Notes: a model not told the origin generated them from the sequence alone. A DNA stretch of 64,000 bases from Mugil cephalus (GCF_022458985.1 NC_061773.1:4346001-4410000), one strand, 5' to 3'; positions 33,601 to 47,335 are shown, counted from the stretch's first letter. Program-made: numbers and translations.

Positions 33601-35981
33601 AATTAAGTCGATTCCGAGCCCTCGAAATTTTAACCCATTCAGGAAGGTGTCGGGGAAAAAAGGACTGAATGTCAGACTTTTTGTCTCAGCATTTCTCCAG
33701 CCTGAAGCAATAAGGATATCAGATGGTCATGTTTTGGGAAGTGTCTGCTTTTAAGCACAGCTTGTCTGTCAGGGTGTGTCTGCGATGCTGGCGTCTGACT
33801 AACAGTCTACCACCCTGCCTTCATTGACTTTATCACAACTGTTCCACCATCAGCATCTTATTATTCTTATTTTATTACTATTAGCAGTATTGGCACCAGC
33901 GTATTTTCATTCCAGTACATTTTAGATGTACAGTGGTGTGAAAAAGCGGTGGACCCCTTCCAGATTTCTTATTTGTTTTGCATATTTGTCACTCTTAAAT
34001 GTTTCAGATCAAACAAATGTAATTAGTCAAAGATAAAACAAAGTAAACACAAAATGCAGTTTTGAAGGTTTTAATTATTAAGGGAAAACTAAATCCAGAG
34101 CTTCATGGCCCTGTGTGAAAAAGTGATTGCCTCTAATAACTGGTTGGGCCACACTTGGCAGCAAAAACTGCAATCAAGCGTTTGTGATAACGTGCAATGA
34201 GTCTTTTCCAGAGCTGTGGAGGAACTTTGGCCCAGTCTTCAGAGAATTGTTTTTATTCAGCCACTGAAGCAGCAAAACAGCCCCAGACCATCACACTACC
34301 TCCACCAGGTTTTACTGTTGCTATGATGTTATTTTTCTGAAGTGTTACTTTACACCAGATGTAATGGGACACACACCTTCCATAAGTTCAACTTTTGTCT
34401 CGTCAGTCCACAGAGTATTTTCCCAAAAGTCTTGGGCATCATCAAGATGTTTTCTGGCAAAACTGAGACAAGTCTTTATGTTCTTTTTGTTCAGCAGTGG
34501 TTTTGATTTTTGAACCCAGTCTCTTTCTTACAGTGAAGTCATGAACACGGACCTTAATTGAGGAAAGTGAGGCCTTTGGTTCTTTGGATGTTGTTGTGGG
34601 GTCTTTTGTGACCTCTTGGATGAGTCAGTGCTGAGCTCTTGGGGTAATTTTGGTTGTTCCATGTTTTCTCCATTTGTGGATAATGGATCTCATTGTGATT
34701 TCCTGGAGTCCCAAAGTTTTAGAAATGGCTTTAGAACCTTTCCCAGACATTTGTCAATTACTTTCTTTCTCGTTTGTTCCTATTTCTTTGAATAGCTTTT
34801 GAGGATCTTTTGGTCTGCTTCACTTTGTCAGGCAGGTCCCATTGAAGCGATGTCTTGATGGAGAACAGGTGCGGCAGTAATCAGGTCTGGGTGTGGCTAC
34901 AGAAATGGAACTCAGGTGTAAAGAACCACAGAGACCACAGATTTGTTTCCCTTTAATAATAAAAACCTTCATTTAAAAGCTGCACTTTGTGTTTACTTGT
35001 GTTATCATTGACTAATATTGAAATTCGTTTGATGACCTGAAACATTTATGTGTGACAAACATGCAAACAATATGAAATCTTGAGGCAGACCAACACTTTT
35101 TCAAACCACTGAATAAATGGGATATTCAGAATATGAATCAAGGTTTTTATTGGAGTTGGCGACAGGCTGTCTCTGAAATGTTAAGGTCAGCTGTGTACAC
35201 AAACCTACTTCTCGACATTATGAAACATTATGAAACACTTGAATATCAAGTTTTTTTATTATGTGCAAATATTGCATTGCTTTCCAGGAGCAGGTTGAAG
35301 GATATAAACGGCTCTTTATATAAGCAGAGTGCACATAAAGTAGATGTCCAGGTGGTCGATATACATTAACTTTCCCTTATCCTCAGATTCCAGGTTTACA
35401 GCCTTCCTGCCCTCCACCATTGCTTGTGCCTGTGTGAGCATTGCTGTCCTGAAGTTAAAGTTGGTGGATGCTGCCTCCTCAGATTCAGTGCCAGAGCTTT
35501 TGGCCAACCTTTTGGCCGCTGATCTGGTAAGGGTAATGTTTAACTGGCATTTTTAAAAGATATCTCTTTTGACTTTGCCCTATTGCCAACAGTAATGGTA
35601 TCTTGTAATTTTTGCAAGCAGCCTGATCAAATAGTAGAAAAAGCACAATCCAGCAGTTAACTGCTCAAATAACAGTGTCTATGCACATGTTGAAACTCTT
35701 TCTCCACGACTAAATGTGTCTGTGTGTCATGTCTGTATTGATGAACTCAGCATTGTTTTCCTTTCAAATGTGGCCCCGAGCAGAGCACCGTCCTCCTCTG
35801 CTACAACCAGCTATGGAGTGTGTTAGAGGTCAGCCTGCCTTCCTGTTTCCAGAACAGTGTTTGCAGATCGGCGGCGCACAGCTCAGGGATCAGCTACACC
35901 CCTGCTGACATCCAGGATGTTTTATTGACACCGGTGACACCAGCTCAGGCAATTGAGCTGAAACACTCCTCCCTGCAATGA
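30689..35981 (+). CDS. ccnd3: D-type cyclin, best match cyclin D3 by position
   Basis: Five exons: 30689-30901, 31013-31228, 33096-33258, 35387-35526 and 35784-35981, giving 309 residues (310 with the alternative CAG at 35781). The N-terminal cyclin box is unmistakable: [20 protein letters not shown], then [20 protein letters not shown] and KLCIYTD, including the CDK-contact Lys. The C-terminus keeps the YTPADIQDV phospho-degron position (Thr286 of cyclin D1). D cyclins activate CDK4/6 to phosphorylate RB in G1. The usual N-terminal LxCxE (LLCCE) is absent; the protein instead begins [16 protein letters not shown]. Position next to bysl supports ccnd3, but divergence leaves room for another D-type paralogue (cyclin Dx). 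Both exon 3 and exon 5 have tandem NAG acceptors. Confidence 0.85.
31229..33095 (+). other. ccnd3 intron 2
   Basis: 1.9 kb without a recognised exon, RNA gene or element. Confidence 0.5.
33931..35111 (-). mobile_element. Tc1-like transposon remnant in ccnd3 intron 3
   Basis: The ends CAGTGGTGTGAAAAAG (left) and CTTTTTCAAACCACTG (right) are inverted repeats, with a TA just outside the left end. The subterminal segments (CATATTTGTCACTCTTAAAT against ATTTATGTGTGACAAACATG) are also inverted. Read on the minus strand the interior keeps Tc1-family transposase remnants such as [20 protein letters not shown], interrupted by stops and shifts. It is about 1.18 kb and inactive. Confidence 0.8.
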
Positions 35982-38268
35982 AAGGTTAGGATGTGGTCTA
36001 CATTTACAGCCTTGATGGAACAAGAAGCCCAGACCAAAGGCTTGTGTTTATTACACATTTTTAAAAGGAAAAAAATTGTAGCGATTTCAATAATTAAGCT
36101 TTGCTTTAAACTCCTGTTGTTGCTGCATGTTTTTAAGTATTTTGCAGCTTTGAAAGGTTTAATTATTTTTTATTAATATCTGATCTGACGTGAGGTTTTT
36201 AAGCCATTAACCGTTGAATTGCTCTGATAGCAATGTTTGCACATTTTACTTGTAATATTCTCTGTTATTCATGTGTATGTTGTTTCTTATAAGTATTTAC
36301 AGTTCTGCTGAGTTTAAGTACGTGTTTCATGCATGGTTTCAACAGTGCTGACTACAGATCAATCCTGTTAAACTATAACTTAAAACATCTGTATAAAGGT
36401 CAAAGACAATGTTAGTCGGCCACTGAGTTCAGTTTTTTTTATTGATTTCCTCATTCCATTCACGACAGCATGGCAGATCACGGTCATATAAACGATAAAC
36501 TGGTAACTTTAGCAGCAAAATGTCAATTTTGTTGCCATCAAAAAAAGTGTGAATTGAACCTGCAACATGAGATGAGAGACAGAACCGGCAATGAAAAGCC
36601 CTAATACACATTTAATTGTATAACAAATTAAACATGTCTTTCCAAAGGCTGACCACAGGTTCTCCCTGTGTCACCCTTTATTATAAAAAATCAGAGACAT
36701 TGTGTAGCTCAGACCTCAATACAGTCCACATACCACATTTCAGAAATGCCAAGAACGTCCAGTGAAAGTGAGAGAATATGTTTATATACAAACTGGCTGC
36801 AGTGTGCCGAAAAAAATTAAATCATAAATAATTAAAAAAAAGTTTTTGTTTTCTACTTTCCAGTTTTCACCAACAGTGTGGTTTTACAGTTTCCATTAAC
36901 TGCCTTGTGCAACTTTTATTACTTACGGCTCAAATGACGGCCGATAAATACATTATATGGTCGTCAGGTCTCCATTGCCTGAATGTGTTATCTCCAGACA
37001 TGGACCTGATGTTGTAATTAAATGTCAATCAAATTAGGCAACTTCAGCATGTAACTTCATAAAGAAACGATAAAAGCGGTTTAACAATTAAGCGTGATAA
37101 CCAGGTCAGGGAGCCTTATGCAATGAATGATCTATTTCCATAATTCGGGATTTTACCAAACTTACTTAAGTGGCTCACCTTATCCATCTTAGTAAAATAC
37201 TGCATCACGCGATATTCCACCATTGATCATCAAAACTCACTTCAGATATACACAAACAAGCTTGTATTTAAATGGGTTGAACAAACAAAATGAAAGTGAA
37301 GTGACTTAATGAGCCCCACCTTTTCTGTGAAACTGCCATGTATACAAAAAGTCAACTGCAACTGGTGCTCTTGTATAAAGATAGGCTTAAGAGCCAGAGC
37401 AGGTTTGACTGGTTACACTTGTGGGTGAGTCATTATTATTATTCAAGTCATACTCCACTTACTCCATACACAAGTCATGCCAGGAAAAACAACAACAGTA
37501 AAAAAAACTAAAAATGAAAAAGTCCCTGTTACAAACACAACACCATCTTGGCACTTTTCTCCAAGTGCTTTTAATAAACCAAAAAAAAAGTCCAGTGACA
37601 TTATAAAAGTTTGCTCTTTGGTATTCATGAAATGTCATGTTCCCAACATCCTAACACAGTAAAAATGTAGAATACAGTAAAAGAGAAAACTCTTCCTTAA
37701 ATTAAACTTCCTGTTATCCCAGAAAAACAAAGTTAAAATCCAATAGAGATAAAACTTTTTCAGGCTGCCCTGTCAACACTAAGTGACACCACCTTTGTGG
37801 CCTGCACGTATTGAGTCTTTCAAGTCACTTGTGAAATCCTACGCTTTCGATGCAAAATGTTGCCCAAACTCAAAGCAGTGTTTTGGTCTCAGCGGGAATC
37901 TTCTCTTTAGCTACATTTGATAGTGAAAAATAGCATTTCAGATTGAGCAGCTTCAGCAGCTCTCTTCCCTTGAGAGTCTTTGAAATGGACTTTTTCCAAT
38001 TGCACTTTATTACTCATAATATTTATAAAAAGTGTCTTTTACTTCAGTGTAATTTATGAATCACCATCAAAACTACAATCTGATGAAACAAGCCCCCTCC
38101 CTTTTTGGTACTGTGCAATTCCTGAAGTTAGCCAAACTGATGACTGTCTACGGTGCGCTGATGTTTTCACGTAATACACTTTGGCCCTGTCTTCAGATGT
38201 TTAGTCATTTCAAAAATTCAAAATGAAAAACCATTCTTTAGTTTGTGCCCTTTTCTTATTACTGGTCT
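35982..38268. other. convergent 3' UTR region of ccnd3 (+) and nuak2 (-)
   Basis: No other gene is seen between the two stop codons. Minus-strand AATAAA signals at 36682-36677 and about 36442-36437 would end nuak2 transcripts. The ccnd3 end is unclear, so the two 3' UTRs may overlap. Confidence 0.45.
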
Positions 38269-40659
38269 TCAGCTCACTACAGAGCCCTGTATGACCATGG
38301 CGTGTTTGTAGGCCTCTGTGACGTTATCACAGTCTGTGATAGAAAAGGCACTGTCAGCCACTCCGGACTCGTAACAGTTCCAGGGCCTCAGCCGTCCATC
38401 AGCCAGGATCCCGTCTTCCTGGATGTCCAGCAGGTTGTCGGCGGAGACGCAGCCTCTCATGGTAGCCTTGGCTGGTTTATCAGCTAGCGTTGGAGGTCTC
38501 ACGCGGTCCGGTAGATCCAGCTGGTCGAAGGACTCTGACGACAGGATGCTGTCTTCGCTAATGGCGCCGCTTGGTCTCGACCTGATGCTTCCGCGAGGTA
38601 AAGAGGCTGCCAGCTGGTCCAGAGACCCAAACTCTTGGAAGCCACCCGAGGAGAACTTTCCGTTCCGTTTGAGGATGCCTTTCCTGCGTGTTGGTGCTGA
38701 AGGGCACTCTTTAGCTTGTGGTACCCAGCCAGAGTCACTGTTCTCAGGAGAAGAGGAGTAATAGCCTGACTCTTGCTCAGAGGGCTTCTTCAAGATACCT
38801 TTGCGAGGCAGCAGTGCAGCTGAAGGGGCATTAGCAGGTGCAGACAAGCCCAAAATGTTCTGCGGCTCCAAGGCTGGGCTTTCACTCATCGCCTTCTGTT
38901 TAGCACTGTTGCGTCTCTTAAGAATACCCTTTGAGGGTCGAGTGTCCGAGCTTGCTTCATGAACCGTCTGGGAGACGTTATTCTCCTTGCGTGACCTTCG
39001 CAGAGAGCGTTGCCGGACTACGTCGCCTCCACCTCCCTGTGAGCGGAGCAGGCAACGCATCTTGGAGCCGTTCTCCAGTAAAGGCCTAGACGTACGGCGC
39101 AGCCAGCTAGCGACACCGGCCAGTCCACCAGGGTGGGTTGTTGATGGAGATAACGGTGAAGGGGTCTGCTCTACTTGACTGTTCTTCCTCTCACACAGTA
39201 ATGGCTGCTGGTAGCCCCAGTTGAGCCACCAATGTCCGGCAATCTCTTCTATTGTAGCTCGGCGCTCAGGGTTTACCATCAGCATCCAACGGATGAGTCC
39301 ACACGCATCTGACAGAGGACAGAGTGGCAAAGCAGTTAAGGATAAGCTCAGATAGAAACTAAGACAGAGTTTTAGTCCTCTGGAAGAAGACTCACCAGAG
39401 GGGTTGTTGGGTTTGCGGTAGTTTCCCGTGCTGATCTGCTGGACCAGTGTCTTGTGGTTATTTCCATCAAAGGGCATGGTGCCATGAACCAGCGTGTATA
39501 AGAGGACACCAAGAGACCAAGTGTCTACCTCTGGACCGCGGTACGGGCGTCCATTGACAATCTCCGGGGAAGCATACAGGGGACTGCCACAGAAAGTCTG
39601 AAGATACTCGTCACCGTGGTAAAGGTTTGACAGTCCAAAGTCTGCGATCTGGAAGATAACACATGATTACTTTACAACAAATCTTTTTCAATTACAGTTC
39701 TATCACTTTTCTCCATCAAGTACTGAATTCAGACATAAAGAATCTCTTTGCACAGATGTTATGCAGTAATTAAAATGTTATGCCTTCAATATTTACATAT
39801 AGATATTCATAATCTTAACTTCACATATGTTATGGTTCTGTCTATGGAGGGAAGGTGTATTCATGCATACCTTAACATTCCCGTTACCATCCAGTAAAAT
39901 ATTCTCCAGTTTCAGGTCCCGGTGTACTATTCCATTCTAAAAAGGAAAAAAGAAAAAAAAAGATGTCAGTTTTGTATTATACACACACACAATCTTTTTT
40001 TTTTAATATAAAAAGATCCAACCCCCCCCCCAAGGCATTCCCTTATCAATTTACTGGAAGCTGCCTCAATTACATAAAAGGATCAGTTTATTCCGGGACA
40101 GGACACATTCTTGTACGAGTAAAGATTATTTTCTGGTACGTCAGCTATGCTCCATTGTCCTCTACTCCCCAGGGGGGCATGCCTTTGACTCAAATGAGTT
40201 TGCGTTTGCTTTTCTTTCAGAAAATGGAGGTCAACTACTTCTTACGTGTGGGGACTTGTTGTAGCAACAGACGCATTCTTTGCCGGCTATGTTAAGCTGC
40301 ACTCGTTTATTGTTAAGATGCAATCATGAAGAAATTATCAGTCTTAAGAATGTATCACCAAGCTGCAGGTAAATGACAAAAGTGGGGGTTCGAATTGCAT
40401 TTTCTCTTGTGTAACCACAGTAAACAAAATGTTTTACGAGACATCAGGACCGCATAAAAGTGAAGTAAGGCAGATGGTTTATGGAGTATACGACAGGGCA
40501 ATTGGCTGTGTAAATATTACCCAGCAAACATTTAGAAATGCCGTGCAAAGAGCAGCAACACTAAAATATAATGTGCTCCAAATGTTTGTGATTACAGAGC
40601 TCTAGACTACATCTGATTGTGTGTGTTCTGCGTCTTCACACCCTCATTAAACTGTGAGA

Positions 40660-40726
<67 letters not shown>

Positions 40727-43700
40727 TGTGTGTGTGTGTGCATGCGTGCCTATTGGGGAGAGCTGGCCTTTAGCCCTGACGCTAGCTCCGCACAGACCAA
40801 CTGTTCATTTCCCCCAGCTTCGTTCTCACAGACTCCCTGTTCAGACCAGCGGGCTGACAGAGAATAATGGCCGTTATGTAACTGTGAAGGTGCCAGTGCC
40901 CTGGAAATAAACCAGGTCTGACAGGGCTAATATACCCTGCCATAAAACTAGATTCTGCTATCAGCAAACCACTTTATATGATGTTGATTTAAGGGAAAGT
41001 GCTGTACCTGGTGGCAGTAGTGCACCGCCGATACAATCTGCCTGAAGAAGTGCCTGGCCTCCCGCTCAGAGATGTTCCTCTTGTCGCAGATGTAGTCGTA
41101 CAGATCCCCCCGGTTGGCATACTCCATCACGATCACAATTTTGTCCTTGTTTTCAAATACTGAAAGAACAAGAGAATCAGCTTCAATTTAATTTCATGTA
41201 CAGCTTATCTCAAACCATTTACATATATGTGTGTTGCGTTTTAAGATTATACGATAAAACCTTTCTGTGCAACCCCTAGGTCACACTGATTACGATAATT
41301 GGGGCCCCACGATAACTATACAGCAAACAAACGTGCACTGCAGCCTATCTCATCAGGCGTGAGGGGGCCACTGGAAGACACAAGGCCCCGCACATTATCT
41401 CACAATGCTGACGGGTATAGTAGGGTAACATTTCTTATGTAACCGAAGCATCGGACATGGGCACAAAGGCTTTGCGTGACCAAACTCAGAATGTCAAACA
41501 GAGGCTGATTGAGAGGCGACTTTTCCCCAGGTATCACGTTTTGTGCAGCATGTTAGGGGTAGATGATGAAAACTGTAGCAAAGCGCACACAGCAAACGTA
41601 CCTTCGTATATGGTGATGATGTGCGGATGACAGAGTGAGGACATGATCTCGATTTCTCTGCGGATATGAACCAGGTCTTGCTCATCCTTGATCTTGTCCT
41701 TTCTGATAGACTTTACAGCAACCTGAGGAGAGAAAAAAGAGTGGATTGTTACAATAAAGAACCAGTTTACAAGTGACAGTTGAAGAAGAATGCAGATACC
41801 CGTTGAAAGGAATGTTATTAAAGGTAAGATAGTAAATCAATAAACTGGTTCTGTCAGTTTGTTCCTTCTTTACCAACATCAGACGCCATAAACCAATGAT
41901 TAAAGATCAAAGTTACATAATCTCTCTTATTAGTGCAATCAGTTTTTAAATAGCAGTCAACTTAGGTGGAAATGACTACGCATTAGTGGAATATGCTTAA
42001 AACATCTAAGAAAAAGCCGTTTGCGGTCCCACAGTGAGAGGACTGATGAGCAGTGAACTGAAAACTTTTTTCTAAACAGGCGGAGGGAATGATGGGTCAG
42101 TATTGTCTGCTGTGAAGAAGTCTATTGTTTGCCGTTACGTACAAGGCTAAAGGAAGAACATTTAAATTTGAATAGTATCGGTTGTATCTGCATATGCAGA
42201 CAGGCCTTTGACAAGACAGTATTCATGTCCTTATGTCGTCTGTTTGAGGCTCAGATGCTTGGGATTCCTCTGAGCGCAGAGTGCGTCATCAGTCTACCCC
42301 AAGGTTGAAGGGTGTCGTGAGGCACCATGTGCCGCTGGTGGAGGGGTGTCCTTGTTATCTCTATTTCCTAAGCCTCGGGGCCACCGACGCAAACAAAATG
42401 AGTAAAGCGGCGACTTGTCATATCAGCCTCAACACACCGGCCCGTCATGAGTCACTGTCTGGTGCGGCTGCTCCTCCAGGTCAACAGTATGTTCAACACC
42501 ACCCGGACCTCCCTTGACTCTGGGAAAGGAGGTTTGCGGCGCTCGTTTGCATTGCTGTCAGGCTGGACTCACACTCATGATGAGCTCACACCCATGTGAG
42601 GGTATGCGTGTGTGTGCGCGGTCTTTGTTAAGGTCGGTCCACTGCACGCAATACGCACTGAGAGGCTGAAATCTCTGATATTTCACATAGAGGTTCTGTA
42701 CAAACACTCAGACCTTACTTTGGCATTTGGAAACATAACTGGCGCCATTAGACACCTGGTCAATTCAAACTTAGTAGAGGAATAACTAATCTGTATACTT
42801 ACATTAATTCATCAACAGAGTGGACTGTGCAAACATTTTTCATGTTTGTGGTAACTGGACCAACTGACAAAGCTAACATTAGCATGCTAATGTGTGACAC
42901 TAATCTCATAGGAGAGTGTAAGAAATAATATGGAACACAACACACTCATAAATTCAGCCCTTAATGACTTTTGGGTTTCATGTTTTAGCTGACGAAAAAC
43001 GTATAAAGCTAACTAGCGTTAGTGTGCTAACATGTGATGCATTTAGAGGTCAGCACAAAACAGCTAATATGTAGCTCTATATGTGATCGGACACATTTAA
43101 CAGTATACTCCCAGATACATGTCAGTAATGTGAGCCTAAATAAGAACTTTGTTGGAAAAAGTGTAAATTCCACTTGCTAGCTAACTTACTTTAAATTATA
43201 AGGACCGTCAGTAACTTGTTTTGAATAAAGTCTTGAATTCCATCTAAACCCTGATATTGATTGACAAAACAAGCAGTTAAAAACATGACCCCGGGTTTTG
43301 GGAAATGGTGTTTTTCTGTGCTACTGGGATATTTACTAGCAAATGATCAGAGTCCTACAACACTGCACAGAGACACAGAGCATTTTCTTAGGATCAGCAT
43401 TTAAACTCTTAATTTAACAGACTTCTCATGCACCATGATTTTTAGTCTTTCTTTTTAGGTTTTACATTCTCTATATCTAGATTATTGTTAGGAAGGGAAA
43501 CTTGCAAAGAAAGAATGGTGCTGTGTGGTCTAAAATTATTGTTTGTACTGTACAAATGACAATAAACATCTTGAATCTTCAACGCATTCATAGCTCGTTC
43601 CAACTAAGAACCTATTACATACCAGTGCAACACTTAACCTAGCTTAAGTAACTAGGATTTTAACTGGGGTGTCGGTATGAACACATACACACACACACAG

Positions 43701-45576
43701 CATTCATGTCCTGCACTGAGTGACAGATCAACCCTACATCTATGTATGCTGAACCCCCCACCTACATGGATTCGTATGCACTTAGACAATGGGAACAGCC
43801 GTTGTGCTGCGGCACGCAAGATGAAGCCACCCTTTTTGTTGTGTCACTCCCTGTATCGAATTACATATCTGTGTCCATTATGTTGTCAATAATGAGGCAA
43901 GCAAGGTTAACCAAATAAATCTTTAACTGCCGTTTGTTTTGCCGTTAATTTCAAAACACGTGCTTGAATTAATCAGTGTTTGGACATTTTCTGAGGCATG
44001 CTGGATCAGGAGACTGCCTGCAGGGATAAATCTCAGACACCAACTCATGTCCTATAAAAACAGCCGAGAGCACCAACAGTGTGGGAGCAGAGATGGGTGT
44101 GTGGACAAGGCTGAACTTGTATCACTGTATGTTTCCTGCAGTTCCAAGAGGGGAATTCCTGGGATCTGCTTCCTTGACTTTCACTCATATCAGACACGAT
44201 CTTTGAGCAAGTTTCTGTTAACTACACAGTCTCAGCAGCGACTTAATGACTTAATTTTTATTTTTTAACAACAGGAGGGAATCTGAAAACATCTGACTTG
44301 TTTGTGTTGTAATGTCCATTACCTGGTCTGTTTTTATAACTTCACAAAGATGTTGAATCAAATTTAGCTTCATTTTGCGTACTTTTACAGTTGACAGAAG
44401 AGTTTAAATGTTCTGCATTCTGCTGCCAACATACTGTAGACAACTAATACAAATATTCACAGACTCTGTTAAGACTGAACTACTGGAGGCTCTTATCTAC
44501 AAAAAGACACAAGATGTCTTGTGTTTGCAGACTCCCCTGTGACCCTTTTAAAAGCTTATCTCCAACCAGTCTGTTTTCAATGCCTCCCATTTCCCTTTAG
44601 GTCATGGGGAACTGGAATTCACCTGAAAGGCAATTTCCTCCTCTTCCTTCAGCCAGGAACGCAGAAATAAAAGTTACCTAACTTTCCTGTCCAAAATCCC
44701 CTCAAGGAAAAATTCACCCAGTTTATCAACTGAAACTCCTTTCTTTTATCGCCTCATAAACAATAACTGAAAGTCATTTTGTCAGATTTCTCGGGAGGTG
44801 AATTTCTCACGTAGTCTTTGAGGAATCATCACAAAACCCTGTCACATTGTTGTTAACTAACCATGAATTTTACTTGAATACACATTTTTAAAAAGGTATA
44901 TTGTATATGACAATATACATTGTATATGAGATATATAATAACTATAATCAGCTTTTGTAAATTAAATGTTTATTTTACTTAAAAAATATTTATTTTTAAC
45001 ATTAAGAAAAAGCTTATTTGGTGGTTAACACAGCACCTCCTAACACAAACACATTAAACTCAGGTGGCAAACTTTAAGTTCAGATGGCAAACATTTGCGT
45101 AGCAGTCACATTTTATTATTTTACACAACAGTTAAGTAATTTCATTCCGCGGTTTGTTTTTTCTTTACGTGTAGCAACAGGGAGTATCGTGTTATCTACC
45201 TGTGTGCAGACAGCGTCTTCTAAAAATAGCTCTCTAGCTCTAAACAACAGGTGGCCAATGGGACAGTAGAGCACACACAGACCTGACGCTGGCTGCAGAT
45301 GTGACTATAATACAAGAAGAATGGCTGTATTCTTACCAGTCTACCGGACCGTTCCTTGGCTTTCTTCACCTTTCCATAGGTCCCCTTCCCCAGCGTCTCT
45401 AGGAACTCGTACCGGTGCTTCAGGTTGTGTTTGTGGTGATGTCTCTTCACGGCTTGCTTTTTCACGGGCACCTGTGGCGGAGGTTTCCCGGCGGTGGGGT
45501 CGTTCTCATCGTGCGTAACTCCGCCGACAGACGGCCGAGAGTTTGTCAAAAGATGGGGGACGTGTAAGCCCTCCAT
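38269..45576 (-). CDS. nuak2: NUAK family kinase 2 (AMPK-related, SNARK)
   Basis: Six coding exons on the minus strand: 45576-45337, 41722-41602, 41159-41008, 39936-39871, 39648-39396 and 39308-38269, totalling 1872 bases or 623 residues. The kinase domain has the Gly loop GKGTYG (63-68), Lys84 in [12 protein letters not shown] (Asp178), DFG (196-198) and the [14 protein letters not shown] activation loop, with Thr211 at the site LKB1 phosphorylates in this family. The tail has [14 protein letters not shown] and three GILK motifs (GILKRR, GILKKP, GILKRN), which in NUAK kinases recruit PP1-MYPT1. NUAK2 regulates myosin phosphatase, adhesion and stress survival. Start [10 protein letters not shown] precedes the conserved [24 protein letters not shown] spacing and the C-terminal [12 protein letters not shown] favour NUAK2. 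Confidence 0.95.
40662..40740. repeat. TG microsatellite in nuak2 intron
   Basis: About 39 TG units with one CTG interruption. Open frames over it are artefacts. Confidence 0.95.
41723..45336 (-). other. nuak2 intron 1
   Basis: A 3.6 kb intron. It has an 18 bp palindrome at 42876-42893 (ACATTAGCATGCTAATGT) next to more GCTAAC-type motifs at about 43010-43035, and an AC run near 43685. No exon or RNA gene is recognised. Confidence 0.5.
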
Positions 45577-46937
45577 GCCGACCCACGCTGTGTCTCCTTT
45601 AGTCGTTTACTTTAGGACGAAGGTGTTGAAGCGCATTCCTCCAAGCGGAGCTGCCGTGCTGCGTTCAAAGTACTCAGGTACAATTGAGAGAAAAGTATAA
45701 AAATATCATCCGCCTCAGAATACAAAACGGGTGACGGCTAAGACTAGATGATGAAGACAGAAACATCGACACCGAGACCTGAAGCCAGTTAGCCAGCTGT
45801 CCTCTTTAGTGTTGAGTCCAACCAGCAGCAGGTAGGTAGCATGAAGGACAGGAGCTGAGTGAGCACCGCCCGCAACAGAGCAGCAGGACACGTCAAATAG
45901 CCAGGGGGCGGTTCAGGTACCACGGAGCGTTCGGTTTATGTCACCAGGTGTTACCGGTGCCGTCAACAAAACAAGTTAACGATGTTCACTTGTAACTAAC
46001 CTATTTGTGTTTTCGTTCAATCTTAACGTATCGTACACCTAAATGTTTTACTTTTTAATGTTGACATAATTTTTCACTACCTCATAAGCGGTGAATGCGT
46101 GTTGTCACAATTGGTGTGCGCTGAGATTTAAAAACAAACGCACCTAAGAAGTGGCGCAAATAGGTCTTATTCACTCTTTTTATGTTTGAATTTCACCAAG
46201 CAAATAACTCGAAAACTGACATTTCTGCTGCTATGTCCCTCATTGTCCGTTCTGTTTTGTACAGAGGGGACTGAAATTACTAAATGTATACTGTATATGA
46301 TAGCACAAAAAAATAATATGTAACTGAAAAAATAATATGTACAAATAAATCAAATGTTGGTTTATATATATACACAAGACAATGAACTCAGAAAATAAGA
46401 CGCACAGTTAAACTTTACTTTGACAAACTGCAGACGTAAAATGCCACTTAAACATGAATATATATTTCTACTACCAATACTTTCAGTGATATTTGTATTT
46501 CGTGACTTAATGACATATTTTCATGTTGCAGCAGTGCTGCGTTTTCTTCAGTAAACCAGTCACCAATTACTAACAACATGATAAAAAGAACAAACTGAAT
46601 CAAAGTCGTGTAGAGACAAGTAGTCTACTACTAGGTTGGTGACTGTTAACATTATACACACTGAGTCAATGTATTTCTCTGTCTGTGGGGAGCTGAAAGA
46701 TTTGAACAGGAGTGTCTTTACAGCTGTGTGCCCCTAGAGACCAGCATGCAGTTATCATCTGAAAGAACGTAGGTCAAGAGATTTGGATCAGTGGGTTTTC
46801 TTGAAAGAAAGCAACAAAGCTACTCTGTCTTAAGTCACTCTACTATGAGCAGCCTGAATACAATTAGCGTTTAATGCAATTTCCATAGACAATTTAATCC
46901 CATAAAATGTAGCACTAGATCAGACATGGTAGGTGTA

Positions 46938-46939
<2 letters not shown>

Positions 46940-47012
<73 letters not shown>

Positions 47013-47034
47013 CATTATTGTTATTATTATTATT
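46940..47034. repeat. ATT trinucleotide microsatellite
   Basis: About 31 units, with two interruptions (ATC, GTT) near the right end. Confidence 0.95.
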
Positions 47035-47206
47035 GAGGGGCACATCCAGATTTAATACTTTGATCCAAGTTCACATTCTGTCCCAACTGACCTGCTAACG
47101 TGTGGGGGGCAGCCTGTTGGTTTTTCCATTCAGTTTGTACAGTAACGTGCCAGAGACCCTCCACTCGTGCATACAGAGGAACATTCATTCATTCACTTTG
47201 TGTAAC

Positions 47207-47335
47207 TGCTTGTCCTCTGGAGGACCGCGGGGGGGCTGGAGCCTATCCCAGTTGTCATTGGGTGAGAGGCGGGGTACACCGTGAACAGGTCACCAGTCTA
47301 TCACAGCGCTAACACAGAGAGACAGACACCCATTC
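47207..47335 (+). repeat. dispersed repeat (GGAGCCTATCCCAG type), forward copy
   Basis: The motifs CTGGAGCCTATCCCAG, TTGTCATTGGGTGAGAGGCG and GTACACC...CAGGTCACCAGTCTATCACA are those of a very common fish dispersed repeat. A homologous copy lies inverted at 47918-48000. Confidence 0.65.

Noticed and set aside
40380-40400. GGTTCGAAT resembling a tRNA T-loop
   Set aside because: There is no acceptor stem, D-arm or anticodon arm at the right spacing.
40617-40910. Cys/Val-rich open frames on the plus strand
   Set aside because: They are produced by the TG microsatellite at 40662-40740.
42876-42893. 18 bp palindrome ACATTAGCATGCTAATGT in nuak2 intron 1
   Set aside because: It is part of a low-information GCTAAC-type motif cluster, with no sign of independent function.
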